Positions 21,046 to 30,799 of a DNA stretch of 64,000 bases are shown here, piece by piece (position 1 is the first letter of the stretch; the number at the start of each line of letters is the position of its first letter). Below the pieces are notes generated by a model, which saw only the letters and a list, made by a program, of their open reading frames with translations, made no database searches and was not told where the DNA came from. The position numbers and the translations under genes are program-made. The stretch is from Phycisphaerales bacterium (GTDB taxonomy: Bacteria > Planctomycetota > Phycisphaerae > Phycisphaerales > SM1A02), in NCBI GenBank assembly GCA_029246705.1, contig JAQWMQ010000027.1, forward strand, positions 56,001 to 120,000, read 5' to 3'.

Positions 21046-22023
21046 ATGCGACGCTCGATCCCCGCCAGACTGCTTGGCACTGCACAGCTCACAAGGCTGG
21101 CCATGGCGGTCGGAGCAGTCGGTGACGTCTGGTTCACCGTGCTTTTCAGCCGGGGACAGGAGCAGTACTCCTTCCTGCCGGTCTACAAGCTCCCCATCGG
21201 GATCACGCTGTTCTGCACCGCACTGGTCGCCACGGGCATTTTCACCTTCGGGGCGTCCCTGAACGACCTTCTTGATGCACGGCACGACAGCGCCTTCAGC
21301 CCGGATCGCCCCATTCCTTCGGGTCGGGTCAAGCCGGCCACGGTCGGGATGGTCATCGCAGGGGCACTGATTGCAGCGATCCTGGGCGCCATTCCACTGG
21401 GAACCGGTGCCTTGATACTCACCTTGATCGTCGCGGGAGGCGTGCTTTTCTACAACGCCACCGGGAAGCACGTGCCGGCGATCGGCGTGATCGTGATCGG
21501 AGTGATGACCGCCCTCCACATGTTGATCCCGAACTACGAGATGACGTTCACCCTCCCGATCTGGCTGACCATGAGCCACATGGTGACCATCACCCTGGCC
21601 ATCCACATCCTGGAGCGCAAACGTCCCTACCTCAGTCGTCGATCCTACGTCTTCATCCTGATCGGATACGCGATCTGGTCGACCGTGATCCTGCTTGTCG
21701 GGTGGATGCAGGGACAGGATGCGGGATGGTGGCCCAAGAGCAGCTCGCCCCTCGGGGTGATCTGGCCGATCCTGGTCGTGGCGCTGTTCGCCTGGGTCGC
21801 CCGACGAAAGATCACCGGGGTCTCGACCCAGTCCGGAGCGGAGAAACTCGCCCGGTACGGTGCGATGTGGCAGTGCCTCTACGGGGCCGCCTGGCTGGTG
21901 GCCGTTGGAATCTATGACGGAGCACTGTTGCTTGGCATCCTCGCCTTCCTGGGCTTCACGGGAATGACCCTGATCAAGGAAGTCGGCAGCCTGATCACCG
22001 CCCCGCCCCAGTACAGGATCTGA
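21046..22023 (+). CDS. UbiA-like membrane prenyltransferase homologue
   Basis: 325 residues with about eight transmembrane helices. The first aspartate-rich motif of the UbiA superfamily is present, N-D-L-L-D-A-R-H-D (residues 73-81), followed by the family-typical RPIPSGRVKP. The second motif (normally KDxxDxxGD) is not found; the corresponding loop reads AIHILERKRPYLSRR. It could therefore be an altered or inactive prenyltransferase, in the manner of EboC-like relatives. The frame is open upstream to 20182, but that part is antisense to ribH and nusB. It starts a plus-strand series followed by LptD and a GT87 enzyme. Confidence 0.8.
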   Translation: MRRSIPARLLGTAQLTRLAMAVGAVGDVWFTVLFSRGQEQYSFLPVYKLPIGITLFCTALVATGIFTFGASLNDLLDARHDSAFSPDRPIPSGRVKPATVGMVIAGALIAAILGAIPLGTGALILTLIVAGGVLFYNATGKHVPAIGVIVIGVMTALHMLIPNYEMTFTLPIWLTMSHMVTITLAIHILERKRPYLSRRSYVFILIGYAIWSTVILLVGWMQGQDAGWWPKSSSPLGVIWPILVVALFAWVARRKITGVSTQSGAEKLARYGAMWQCLYGAAWLVAVGIYDGALLLGILAFLGFTGMTLIKEVGSLITAPPQYRI

Positions 22024-22056
22024 GCTCGGGAACACGTGGAGAAGCGGCTCGGGTGG

Positions 22057-22062
22057 TACCAT
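22057..22062 (+). promoter_or_regulatory. Putative -10 box for a leaderless lptD transcript
   Basis: TACCAT six bases before the in-frame GTG at 22069, the same spacing as at the UbiA-like gene. It supports GTG 22069 over GTG 22036 as the start, because neither has a Shine-Dalgarno site and only 22069 leaves a compact signal peptide at the N-terminus. Confidence 0.45.
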
Positions 22063-22068
22063 CCCCAC

Positions 22069-25000
22069 GTGCAAGGATGTCCCCTGAAAACATCTGCGGC
22101 CGGCCCCCGCGTTCTGGCGATCGCACTGGTTCTGGTGGTTGCATGCCTCTACGGCAGGCTCGAGGCGCAGTCCGGACGACCAGGACGCGAGATCAAGATC
22201 ACCGGAGACCGGCTGGGCGGTTTCGTACTGCCCGTATTGCCGGTGGAGAGTGACATTCGATTGAACGGGATCCAGTGCTGGACCTGGAAGGTCGATGACA
22301 CCCTCAGGATCAAGCTGGAAGGCGACGTGCAGGTGGATGTCGGTGGCTACGCCTTCACCGCGGCCGAAGCACTGGTCTGGATCAACAGAATCCCCTCCGC
22401 CGACGGACTGGTCAACCAGCTCGCCGTCTACTTCCCTCTGGTCGAAGAACCCACCCGCAGGGCGGGGCTCGGGGTGACGGGGGAGGACGTGCTCATCGTC
22501 GGTACCGCACGCGGTGATGTGAAGCTCGTGACGAGCGTCCGAAACGAGAGCCCACCGCAGTTGACGACCATGCTGCGTAGAGGTGAGGAGCGTCTCGCTC
22601 TCTACCTGCGAGCCCTCGAGGCCGACCCACCGAAACTGGGTTCGCGCCCCGAAGCCCTCACTCCGAGGCGACCCGCCCTGCCGATTCCCGTCCCGGGTGG
22701 ATCGCCCATCATCCCGGACCACAAGGCCAAGGCCCTTGCCGAACTCCCCGACACGGTGAAGCTGCCGGTCAACCGGACCGAGACCCTGCCCATCTTTCAA
22801 CCGGAGGGGCTGGTCTCATTCACTGCCAACAAGATCGATGTCGACGAGAAGAACGACAGCGTGATCGCCGACGGCGACTTCCTGGTCGACTTCGACCCCA
22901 TGGGATCCAGTGACGACTTCTCCCCGCTGCAACTGTCGGCATCGGGCGGAGTGATCTTCCTTCGTGACGGCACGGTGGCATCGATGCGATCCGGTGAACG
23001 CCAGGTTTCCGTCGAGGACGTCGAGGGGATCTACCTCGAAGGCAACGTCACGGCCACGGACGGGAAGTACACCGTCCACAGCAAGGCGGTGTTCTACGAC
23101 ATCAGGACCAACCGCGCCCTCATGGTCGACGCCCTCCTGCGAACCTACACCAGGGCCACCGGCAACAAGCCCATATTCGCACGTGCCTCGGAGATGAAGC
23201 AGCTTTCGTCGGACCAGTGGGAAGCCAAGCAGGCGCTGGTCTCGACCAGCAGCTTCTTCGTGCCCCAGCTCTCGATCGGTCTGGAGCGGGTGACCATCAG
23301 CAAACGACCGGGACCCGAGAACAAGCCCGGCACCGGAACGACATGGGTCGAAGGCGTGGACCTCACGGTCCGAGCCGGCGGCGTCCCGTTCTTCTACTGG
23401 CCGGAGTTCTCCGCCGAGGCCGACGCCATCCCCTTTCGACAGTTGAAGATCGGCTACGACGAGGAATACGGGGCGGAAATCGGCACCGAATGGGACCTCT
23501 TCAGCCTGCTCGGGTTCGAACCGGAGGGTGACACCAACGGTGAACTCGCCGTCGACGGATTCACCAAGCGTGGCGCGGGCGTCGGAGTCGACATCAACTC
23601 CAGCGGACGTGGGTACCAGGCAAACTTCAAGGCCTACGGGCTGTACGACCTCGGGGGACAGGACCTGACCAGCGCCGGTGTCACCAAGGACATCTCCCAA
23701 TCACTCCGTGGGGAGATCCTCGGTTCGGTGGCGATGGCGCTTTCGAGTAATCTCGAGTTTCGCGCCAACCTGGCCTGGATCAGCGACCCGACCTTCGCGA
23801 GCGCCTGGCGACGGGAGGAGTTCGACACTCGCGAGGAGTACATGACGAGTGCGCTTCTCGACTACAAGAACGACAACACCCAGCTCACGCTCGAGACCAA
23901 CTATTCGTTGATTCCGTTCGTGGCCAACAACTACATGATGGCCAGTCGACCCTACTACGTCGACAAGATGCCGGAACTCGCCTACCGGACATACGCTGAC
24001 AGCCTGTTCGGCGATTCGATCTCCTGGACCAACGAGTACTCCGCGACCTACATGCGGATGAACGTGACCAACGGCACGCCGAACACCCTGGGCGTGCCCA
24101 ACGCGGCGTTCGCGACGACGAACCCCAACCAGAACATCGCAGAGCTCTACTACGGTGACGCCGGCTACACCAGTGACTTCATCGCCCGGGTCGATACCAG
24201 GCAGGAGATGAGCCTGCCACTCACCTATGGAGCGACGAATCTCGTTCCCTACATGTCAGGTCGCTTCACGGGGTACTTCTCGGACAAGTTCACCCGATAC
24301 AACCCCGACGCAAAGCGAAACCGACTGTTCGGATCGATCGGCATGAAGGCGAACACGACCTTCATGCAGGTCCACAACGATTTTCGCAGCGAGATGTTCG
24401 ACATCGATCGGCTTCGTCATGTGATCAAGCCCTACGTTCATGGCTGGCTTGGCGCCGACACCCTCAACGACGGAGGCCTCCCCGTCTACGACCAGGATGT
24501 CGAGGCGATCAGTGCCGGAAGCGCGATCAGGGCGGGCGTGAGGCAGATCCTGCAGACCAAGCGAGGCGGCCCGGGCAGGCGACAGTCAGTGGACTGGCTG
24601 GACCTGGACGTGGGTGCGGTCATCAACGATTCGACCGACGTCTTCACCCAGGCCGACACCCAGTCACCGTGGACCTACGCGCAGAGTCCGACACCCACCT
24701 GGGTCGATTGGCGCCCCGAACTCTCCCAATGGGGCAGCCACCTCTACGGCAAGATGGAGTGGGCACTCAGTGACACCTTCACCGTGGGCGGCTCCACGAT
24801 CTACCTGGTGAACCCCACCGAAGGCGTTTCACTCGAGGACGATGGCTCGTTGACAAATGAGAAATACGACGGCCTGATGCACGGGTCGATCGGATTCCAG
24901 GTCCAGCACACGCCAGCGATGAGCACCTACCTCGAATACCGCTACATGAAGCCGGGACAGACCGAGCTGATCCAGGGCGGAGTCGCCTACGAGGTCGGGC

Positions 25001-25185
25001 GCCGCTACGTGGTCGGTATCACGCCCCAGTACGACCTGGTGGCCAACCAGATCCGCGCGATCAACGGAGTCCTCACCAGGACCTTCACCGACTTCGATCT
25101 CCAACTCGAGGGCGGCTACGACGTGATCCGCAACTCGCCGAGCTTCAGCCTTCGATTCGCCCTGCCTCCCAGAAGTTCACAATGA
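22069..25185 (+). CDS. lptD: LptD-like LPS assembly outer-membrane protein
   Basis: About 1,038 residues. A signal peptide (RVLAIALVLVVACLYGRLEAQ) is followed by an extended N-terminal region and an OstA/LptA-like beta-jellyroll domain (LVSFTANKIDVDEKNDSVIADGDF, VSVEDVEGIYLEGNVTATDGKYTVHSKAVFYD). A long C-terminal beta-barrel has alternating aromatic strands and includes LRHVIKPYVHGWLGA, the conserved LptD segment. It would insert lipopolysaccharide into the outer leaflet with LptE. It is considerably longer than E. coli LptD, mostly in the N-terminal part. Its stop overlaps the start of the downstream glycosyltransferase gene. Confidence 0.83.
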   Translation: MQGCPLKTSAAGPRVLAIALVLVVACLYGRLEAQSGRPGREIKITGDRLGGFVLPVLPVESDIRLNGIQCWTWKVDDTLRIKLEGDVQVDVGGYAFTAAEALVWINRIPSADGLVNQLAVYFPLVEEPTRRAGLGVTGEDVLIVGTARGDVKLVTSVRNESPPQLTTMLRRGEERLALYLRALEADPPKLGSRPEALTPRRPALPIPVPGGSPIIPDHKAKALAELPDTVKLPVNRTETLPIFQPEGLVSFTANKIDVDEKNDSVIADGDFLVDFDPMGSSDDFSPLQLSASGGVIFLRDGTVASMRSGERQVSVEDVEGIYLEGNVTATDGKYTVHSKAVFYDIRTNRALMVDALLRTYTRATGNKPIFARASEMKQLSSDQWEAKQALVSTSSFFVPQLSIGLERVTISKRPGPENKPGTGTTWVEGVDLTVRAGGVPFFYWPEFSAEADAIPFRQLKIGYDEEYGAEIGTEWDLFSLLGFEPEGDTNGELAVDGFTKRGAGVGVDINSSGRGYQANFKAYGLYDLGGQDLTSAGVTKDISQSLRGEILGSVAMALSSNLEFRANLAWISDPTFASAWRREEFDTREEYMTSALLDYKNDNTQLTLETNYSLIPFVANNYMMASRPYYVDKMPELAYRTYADSLFGDSISWTNEYSATYMRMNVTNGTPNTLGVPNAAFATTNPNQNIAELYYGDAGYTSDFIARVDTRQEMSLPLTYGATNLVPYMSGRFTGYFSDKFTRYNPDAKRNRLFGSIGMKANTTFMQVHNDFRSEMFDIDRLRHVIKPYVHGWLGADTLNDGGLPVYDQDVEAISAGSAIRAGVRQILQTKRGGPGRRQSVDWLDLDVGAVINDSTDVFTQADTQSPWTYAQSPTPTWVDWRPELSQWGSHLYGKMEWALSDTFTVGGSTIYLVNPTEGVSLEDDGSLTNEKYDGLMHGSIGFQVQHTPAMSTYLEYRYMKPGQTELIQGGVAYEVGRRYVVGITPQYDLVANQIRAINGVLTRTFTDFDLQLEGGYDVIRNSPSFSLRFALPPRSSQ

Positions 25186-26540
25186 ACCTCGGCGAACGGG
25201 CACGCTCCCTGACACTTCATCTTGCTTCCGGCTGGTTCATCGCATGGATCGTCATCACCGTCGTCAACGTGGTCGTATACGGCCTGCGCAGGCACAACGG
25301 CCTTCCCCTGTATTTTGAAGTCGCGAACAACTACGTACAGGGAAACAAGATCTACCTCCGACCGGGGATCGAGTCCACCTACGATCGCTTCGCCTACCCC
25401 CCCATCACGGCGTTCCCGACCGTCCCCCTGATCCACCTGCCCGACCTGCTTCAGCGGATTTTCTGGTGTGGGTTCAATGCCGGACTGCTCGTCCTGTCGA
25501 TCTGCCTGATCACGAAGGCAGCACGTCCGATGATCGAATCGATTGCACGCGGCCGCGACAAGGCGGTCGGCATGATGTTCGCGATCTACTGGACACTGAT
25601 CGGACTGGTGGTGATCCGTCACATGGTCTCGCCGTTGGAGAACCAGTCCCACGACATCATCATCCTGGCCTGCATCACGATCGGGATCACCGGCGGCATC
25701 TCCAGGCGGGAATCCCTCGTCGGACTGGGCTGGGGTGCCGCAGCGGCACTGAAGCTCACCCCACTGCTCTACCTGCCATTCCTCATCGTGCAGGGGCGCT
25801 TCAAGGCCGCATCCATCATGCTGTTGGTCCTGGCGGTCCTGACCATCATTCCGGATCTCCTCATCAGGAACACGACGGGTCAGACCCATCTCGAACAGTA
25901 CTACGAGGTCATCGGCACCGCGGCGAGACCGGGAAAGAGTGGCGGCGAAGGACAGTGGGTCAACTGGAATCCGCTGAACCAGAATCTCAGCGGGTCGATC
26001 TACCGGATCACCGCGAAACCGCCCGCGAACTACGAGTACCACGATGCACTGGAGTCGTGTTTACCACTGGTTTCCATGGGCGATGGCGGCCGTCGGGTCG
26101 TGATGCTGACGCTCCAATTCGTTCTCTTGATCGCAGTGTTTCTTTCCGCATGGTGGACCCGAGGGCCACCGCGACCGGTGGAGCAGCGCGGACTCCTCGA
26201 ACTCGCGACTGCAGGCGTGGTGGTGAGCATGATGCTCCTCCTCTCGCCACAGAGCAGCAAGTCGCACTTCGTCGTCCTGCTGGTCCCCACCGCCGCGATC
26301 GTCCTTCACCTGCTGAAGACCGATCGGGACTGGGTCGGCGTCGGCATCCTGGTGAGCGCCGGCATCCTTGGAAGTCTCACCGGTCGGGACATCATCGGCG
26401 CTGAACGGAGCGAGCTCCTGCTTGCCTACGGTTCCGTCGCGATGTGTTCACTGCTGCTCGGACTGGGATCCCTGCGAGTCTGCAGGTCCTTCGCCACGCA
26501 AAAGCGTGGTGAAGCACCAACCGCAGTCACCTCGGACTGA
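25182..26540 (+). CDS. GT87-type (DUF2029) polyprenol-linked mannosyltransferase homologue
   Basis: 452-residue integral membrane protein with about ten helices. An early periplasmic loop carries Asp and Glu residues followed by YDRFAYPPITAFP, the Y-P-P signature typical of GT87 (DUF2029), and a later helix has GAAAALKLTPLLYLPFL, the K-x-x-P segment of the same family. Such GT-C enzymes transfer sugars from polyprenyl phosphate donors. It overlaps lptD by four bases, so a role in envelope glycan or LPS modification is a reasonable inference; the acceptor is unknown. Confidence 0.82.
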   Translation: MNLGERARSLTLHLASGWFIAWIVITVVNVVVYGLRRHNGLPLYFEVANNYVQGNKIYLRPGIESTYDRFAYPPITAFPTVPLIHLPDLLQRIFWCGFNAGLLVLSICLITKAARPMIESIARGRDKAVGMMFAIYWTLIGLVVIRHMVSPLENQSHDIIILACITIGITGGISRRESLVGLGWGAAAALKLTPLLYLPFLIVQGRFKAASIMLLVLAVLTIIPDLLIRNTTGQTHLEQYYEVIGTAARPGKSGGEGQWVNWNPLNQNLSGSIYRITAKPPANYEYHDALESCLPLVSMGDGGRRVVMLTLQFVLLIAVFLSAWWTRGPPRPVEQRGLLELATAGVVVSMMLLLSPQSSKSHFVVLLVPTAAIVLHLLKTDRDWVGVGILVSAGILGSLTGRDIIGAERSELLLAYGSVAMCSLLLGLGSLRVCRSFATQKRGEAPTAVTSD

Positions 26541-26541
26541 T

Positions 26542-27567
26542 TCAGAAGAGATCACCAGGAACCTGGAAGCCCAGGTGTTCGCCGGCGCGCACCGTGAGGC
26601 AGCGGCCCTGTCGGGTTCGAGCGAGGAAGCCGTTCTGAAGCAGGTAGGGTTCGACCACATCCTCGAGCGTCGTGGCATCATCACCCATGGTCGCGGCGAT
26701 CGCCTCGAGGCCGACCGGGCCACCACCATAGGTCTCGAAGATCGTCCGGAGATACTTGCGGTCCAGCTCGTCGAGCCCCTCACCGTCGACGCCCTCGAGT
26801 GAAAGCGCTTCCTCCACCACGGGTGGCGAGACCGTTCCCCGTGACCTGACCTGGGCGAAGTCACGAACCCTGCGCAGCAGGCGAAGTGCCACCCGAGGCG
26901 TGCCGCGACTGCGCGAGGCGATCGAATCAAGCGCGTCGGTCGAGACATCATTCATGGACAGGCGCTCGATGGCACGTTCGAGGATCCGACGAAGCTCGCC
27001 GTCGTCGTAGTAGTTGAGATGATGGGAGATCCCGAAGCGGCTGCGCAGGGGCTGCGTCAGCAGGCCCGCACGCGTGGTGGCGCCGATGAGGGTGAAGGGC
27101 TTGAGCCCGACCGTGATCACCTTGGCATGCATGCCGCTGTCGACGGTGAAATCGACCTTGAAATCCTCCATGGCCGGATAGATGTATTCCTCGACCGCCG
27201 CCGGCAGTCGATGGATCTCATCGATGAAGAGGATGTCGCCCGCCTCCATCTTGGTGAGTGTCCCCACCAGGTCCCCTGCCTTGGAGAGCGCCGGTCCACT
27301 GGTCGTGTAGAGCCGGGATCCCATTTCAGTCGCGATGACGTGGGCGAGGGTGGTCTTGCCGAGCCCCGGTGGGCCATGAAGCAGGACGTGTTCCATCGGG
27401 TCCTTGCGCTGCTTGACCGCCTCGAGTGCGATCGAAAGACGCTCGACCAGGTCTGACTGGCCGACGTAGTCCCGCATGTGCACCGGACGCAGGGCAGGGC
27501 CTCCGGTCTGGAGATCCGGATGATCTTCCTGCTGCCGTTCGCCCGTAACTACTCGATCCCGTGCCAT
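26542..27567 (-). CDS. ruvB: Holliday junction branch migration ATPase RuvB
   Basis: 341-residue AAA+ motor of RuvABC. Walker A is GPPGLGKT (residues 65-72), Walker B is LFIDEIHR (113-120), sensor 1 is IGATTRAG, and the RFGISHHLNYY segment and the C-terminal winged helix (ETYGGGPVGLEAIAATMGDD) are all present. The N-terminal LRPVHMRDYVGQ is canonical. ruvA and ruvC are not adjacent. It is tail-to-tail with the GT87 gene, one base apart, and no SD site is obvious. Confidence 0.97.
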   Translation of the reverse strand: MARDRVVTGERQQEDHPDLQTGGPALRPVHMRDYVGQSDLVERLSIALEAVKQRKDPMEHVLLHGPPGLGKTTLAHVIATEMGSRLYTTSGPALSKAGDLVGTLTKMEAGDILFIDEIHRLPAAVEEYIYPAMEDFKVDFTVDSGMHAKVITVGLKPFTLIGATTRAGLLTQPLRSRFGISHHLNYYDDGELRRILERAIERLSMNDVSTDALDSIASRSRGTPRVALRLLRRVRDFAQVRSRGTVSPPVVEEALSLEGVDGEGLDELDRKYLRTIFETYGGGPVGLEAIAATMGDDATTLEDVVEPYLLQNGFLARTRQGRCLTVRAGEHLGFQVPGDLF

Positions 27568-27636
27568 GTACCCATCTTCGTCAGGTTGAGCCGTTTAACA
27601 ACCGAATCCACCACGTACATCCGGGTTTTTTTGGGA

Positions 27637-28206
27637 TCAAGGATCAACCACCGGTGGGGTTCGCTGGATTACGGCGTCGAGCTCGAAGAAATCAGCAGGA
27701 TCGAACGAGCCCAGCCGGGCCACCAGGCTGGTCGGGAAGCTCTCACACAGGCTGTTGAGCGTGCGAACGTTCCCGTTGTAGAACCGTCGGGCCGCGGCAA
27801 GCCGATCTTCCGTGTTCACGAGCTCCTCCTGGAGATTCTGGAACTGACGATCGGCCTTGAGGTCCGGGTAGTTTTCCGCCAGGGCCATCATTCGCCCGAG
27901 GTTGGAGACAAGCCGCTGTTCGTCACCGGCTTGCGAACCCGGCGAGCCGGTGGAAGCCACGGCAGTGGTTCGTGCGGCGACCACGCGTTCGATGACTTCG
28001 GACTCGTGGCGGGCATAGCCCTTGACGGTCGACACGAGGTTGGGGATCAGGTCGTATCGACGCTTCAGCTCGACGTCGATTCCCGACCAGCTGTCCAGCA
28101 GGTGTTGTCGCAGACCTACGAAACGGTTGTAGGTGAGCATGACCCAGATGAGGAGGATCACCACGACGAACCCAAGAGGGACGAGGATCAGGCACAACCA
28201 CTCCAT
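27637..28206 (-). CDS. LemA family protein 1
   Basis: 189 residues. One N-terminal transmembrane helix is followed by the LemA helical domain: YNRFVGLRQHLLDSWSGIDVELKRRYDLIPNLVSTVKGYARHE, then ENYPDLKADRQFQNLQEELVNTEDRLAAARRFYN and FFELD near the end. LemA proteins are of unsettled function and are often paired with M48 peptidases or DUF3137-type proteins. Its ATG overlaps the stop of the upstream gene by one base. It is last in the minus-strand LemA/HtpX block. Confidence 0.92.
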   Translation of the reverse strand: MEWLCLILVPLGFVVVILLIWVMLTYNRFVGLRQHLLDSWSGIDVELKRRYDLIPNLVSTVKGYARHESEVIERVVAARTTAVASTGSPGSQAGDEQRLVSNLGRMMALAENYPDLKADRQFQNLQEELVNTEDRLAAARRFYNGNVRTLNSLCESFPTSLVARLGSFDPADFFELDAVIQRTPPVVDP

Positions 28207-28943
28207 CAGGCTTCCTTTCGCTCAGGTTCTTCGAGAAGATGTTCAGGCCAGTGCTGGACGAAGCGGCCAAGCCACTGAAGTCGCTCCTTGATCCGGGACT
28301 CGTTCCAGGGTTCTCTCGACCCGTAGATGCAGATCAGGTCACCCTGGATCTCCATCGACGGTGGCCTGGTATCGAGCAGGAACTCGATCATTCGAGGATC
28401 AAACAGGTCGTAGGCGAAACGGCGGTCCTTGGACTTGACGTGAAACCGCCTGGAGAACGACTCGGACTCGAAATCGATGTCCTCGAAGCCCACCACGGCG
28501 GCGAAACGGTCGAGGAAATGCTCGTTTCTCAGCGTCACCTCCGGGATACCCGACCAGGGCAGGCGGGCGACGGCGTAGCTGATCGTTCTTTTGGTCTTTC
28601 GCGAACTGTCCCCGGCGCTGGAAGTCTTGAATCGGTAGTCACCCATGGTGATCTCGACGTCATGACCTCCAAGCCGCGCCCCACCCTGCATGGTGTTGGC
28701 CACGTGGCGATCGGTCCCCAGGGTGAAGATGAAGATGTTCGGGAAACGACGTTCGGGTTCGTGGTCCGCCTTCGCCGAAAACGAGAAACCGAGCTCACTG
28801 GCCAGGCCGGCGAGATCTCGCCCGCGCACGTTTCCGGAATGGATTATTCCGAAGACCATGAGTCCCATGACCAACAGAAAGGGTCCCACCATCAGAATCC
28901 CGCAGACAAAGGTGCCGCCGACCATCGATACCCACTCGTTCAT
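28206..28943 (-). CDS. Membrane-anchored protein of unknown family, paralogue A
   Basis: 245 residues with one N-terminal membrane helix (GGTFVCGILMVGPFLLVMGLMVFGII). The soluble domain has FEDIDFESESFSRRFHVKSKDRRFAYDLFDPRMIEFLL, closely matched in the gene directly upstream, so the two are tandem duplicates. The association with LemA recalls DUF3137 proteins, but I cannot confirm the family. I start it at 28943, where GGAGG lies a few bases upstream and the ATG overlaps the upstream stop (ATGA). The frame extends to 29006. Confidence 0.75.
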   Translation of the reverse strand: MNEWVSMVGGTFVCGILMVGPFLLVMGLMVFGIIHSGNVRGRDLAGLASELGFSFSAKADHEPERRFPNIFIFTLGTDRHVANTMQGGARLGGHDVEITMGDYRFKTSSAGDSSRKTKRTISYAVARLPWSGIPEVTLRNEHFLDRFAAVVGFEDIDFESESFSRRFHVKSKDRRFAYDLFDPRMIEFLLDTRPPSMEIQGDLICIYGSREPWNESRIKERLQWLGRFVQHWPEHLLEEPERKEA

Positions 28944-29647
28944 GCGACCTCCGACAAGCGAGCCACCAGGTGATCCGGCCACCGTGACAGGAAGGACTCG
29001 AGCCATGCGAGCTGCTGACTGAACTGTTTCGTTTCCCAGGTGCGCCTTGAGGAACAGAGACAGAGCCTGCCGTGCTCCAGGTCGATGAGGGGAGGTCGGG
29101 AAGCGAGCAGAAAATCCATCATGTCCCGATCAATCAGGTCGTAGGCGAACTTTCGATCAGGGGAAGTCACGAAGAAGGCCCTGGAGAATTCCTCGGATTC
29201 GAAATCGATGTCATCAAACCCGACCATCGCACCCAGTCGGTCGAAAAAGCCTTCGGCACGAATCAGCAGGTCGGGCACATCAGACCATGGAAGCTCGAGG
29301 ATCAGGTAGCTGAAGCGCTCGCTCTTCTTCTTGTTGTCACGGCCACCCCGACGAACCGCGTAGTGGAAGTCCCCGAAGACGATGCCACAGTCATGTCGGC
29401 CCAGTGACATCCGGCCCGACACCGTGTTGTAGGCATAGCGGCGCGAACCACGCCGGAAGATCTCCAGATGCGCGTAGCGGTCGTCATGGTCGTAGTCACG
29501 GCCGGGATCGAAGGAGAGTCCCAGCGAATTCGCGAGACCCTGGAGCGCTTCCTGTCGAAGCCGGTGCTGGCGTGCCGCGTGGATGGCGAAGCCGATGAAG
29601 AGTACCGCCAGAACCGCGATCACCAGGACGGAGAGCACTGATTCCAC
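28940..29647 (-). CDS. Membrane-anchored protein of unknown family, paralogue B
   Basis: 235 residues. An N-terminal membrane helix (VLSVLVIAVLAVLFIGFAI) precedes a domain with FDDIDFESEEFSRAFFVTSPDRKFAYDLIDRDMMDFLL, the same core as paralogue A. It begins with GTG and has AAGGGG seven bases upstream. The 35-base gap from the HtpX gene and four-base overlap with paralogue A make a run of LemA2-HtpX-B-A-LemA1 likely to be one transcript. Confidence 0.75.
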   Translation of the reverse strand: MESVLSVLVIAVLAVLFIGFAIHAARQHRLRQEALQGLANSLGLSFDPGRDYDHDDRYAHLEIFRRGSRRYAYNTVSGRMSLGRHDCGIVFGDFHYAVRRGGRDNKKKSERFSYLILELPWSDVPDLLIRAEGFFDRLGAMVGFDDIDFESEEFSRAFFVTSPDRKFAYDLIDRDMMDFLLASRPPLIDLEHGRLCLCSSRRTWETKQFSQQLAWLESFLSRWPDHLVARLSEVA

Positions 29648-29682
29648 GCATGAACCCCTTCATGAAAGATTGCCTGCAGAGA

Positions 29683-30777
29683 TCAACCGGATCCGAGCGC
29701 CTGGATGCGTTGAATGCGTTCGGACAATGCCGGGTGCGTTGAAAACGCCGTCGACGCGTCGTGCCTGCCCTTGCTGACCGCGGCCTTCATCGGATTCACT
29801 ATGAACATCGGAGCCGTCGACTTGCCGACGTGACGGAGTGGCTGGCGACAGCTTCCCAGCTTCTTCAGGGCACTGACCAGACCGTCGGGATAACGAGTCA
29901 GTTCGACCGCTCCGGCATCCGCGAGGAATTCACGCTGGCGGCTCATGGCGAATCGAACCAGCATGCCGCACAACGGGGCGATGATCGCGAAGATCACGGC
30001 GAGGACGATGATCACGATGACCAGGGGGTTCGCCCCACCGGATCCACCCGATCCGCCACTTCGGCCGCCACCTCCGCGTCGGCCCCCACCGAAGACCATG
30101 CCGTAGAAGGCGGCACGACTGCCGACATCCGACGCGAAGACGATGATGCCCGCAAGGGTGGCCATGAGCATGCTCAGGCGGATGTCGTAGTGACGGATAT
30201 GGCTGATCTCATGCGCCATCACGCCCGCAAGTTCGTCACGGGTGAGCGCGGAGCGAAGTCCGGCCGTGATGGCCACCGCTGCATGTTCGGGATCACGACC
30301 GGTTGCAAAGGCATTCAGACCGGGGTCGTCGATCATGTAGACACCGGGCATGGGAATCCCGGCCGCGATGGAAAGTTCCTCCACCACGTTGAAGAGCTGG
30401 GGGTCATCCTTCTTTTCAAGAGGCTTGGATCCGGTCATGCGGAGGATCGCATTGGAACCTCCGTACCAGCTCCAGATGGCCGCGATTGCGGCAACGACCA
30501 GGCCGAGGGCCCCGCCGAAAAGGATGCCCGAGACGATCAAGGGCATCTGTATGCCCTCATCGTTGGCGCTTTCACGCCACGCCACCACGATCACTCCGAT
30601 GGAGGACCCGAAGAGCGTGATCAGGACGATCATCACGAAGCCCAGGAAGGCACTGTTGCGCTTGTTCCTGGCGATCAGGTCGTTGAAGGTCAGGTTGGCG
30701 GGCAATCCCTTGAGCGCGGGTAGCTCCTCGTGGATCGCTCCATCACCCGAGGTGACATTTCCATTCGTTGAAGACAT
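29683..30777 (-). CDS. HtpX-like M48 family membrane metallopeptidase
   Basis: 364 residues. Two membrane helices lie at about residues 43-65 and 82-105. The zinc site HEISH is at residues 189-193 in GVMAHEISHIRHYD, with a third ligand expected in REFLADAGAVELTRYPDGL. NAFATGRDPEHAAVAITAGL is the standard M48B/HtpX lead-in. Between two later helices there is a Gly-rich loop (GGGRRGGGGRSGGSGGSGG). The start at 30777 is favoured because translation from 30837 would overlap LemA2. HtpX-type proteases degrade misfolded membrane proteins; pairing with LemA is common. Confidence 0.93.
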   Translation of the reverse strand: MSSTNGNVTSGDGAIHEELPALKGLPANLTFNDLIARNKRNSAFLGFVMIVLITLFGSSIGVIVVAWRESANDEGIQMPLIVSGILFGGALGLVVAAIAAIWSWYGGSNAILRMTGSKPLEKKDDPQLFNVVEELSIAAGIPMPGVYMIDDPGLNAFATGRDPEHAAVAITAGLRSALTRDELAGVMAHEISHIRHYDIRLSMLMATLAGIIVFASDVGSRAAFYGMVFGGGRRGGGGRSGGSGGSGGANPLVIVIIVLAVIFAIIAPLCGMLVRFAMSRQREFLADAGAVELTRYPDGLVSALKKLGSCRQPLRHVGKSTAPMFIVNPMKAAVSKGRHDASTAFSTHPALSERIQRIQALGSG

Positions 30778-30799
30778 GTGATTCAATTCCAGCGAGGAT

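Noticed and set aside
21013..22800. 595-residue minus-strand frame opposite the UbiA-like gene and lptD
   Set aside because: Lies opposite two recognised genes; Gly/Asp/His-rich with no domain.
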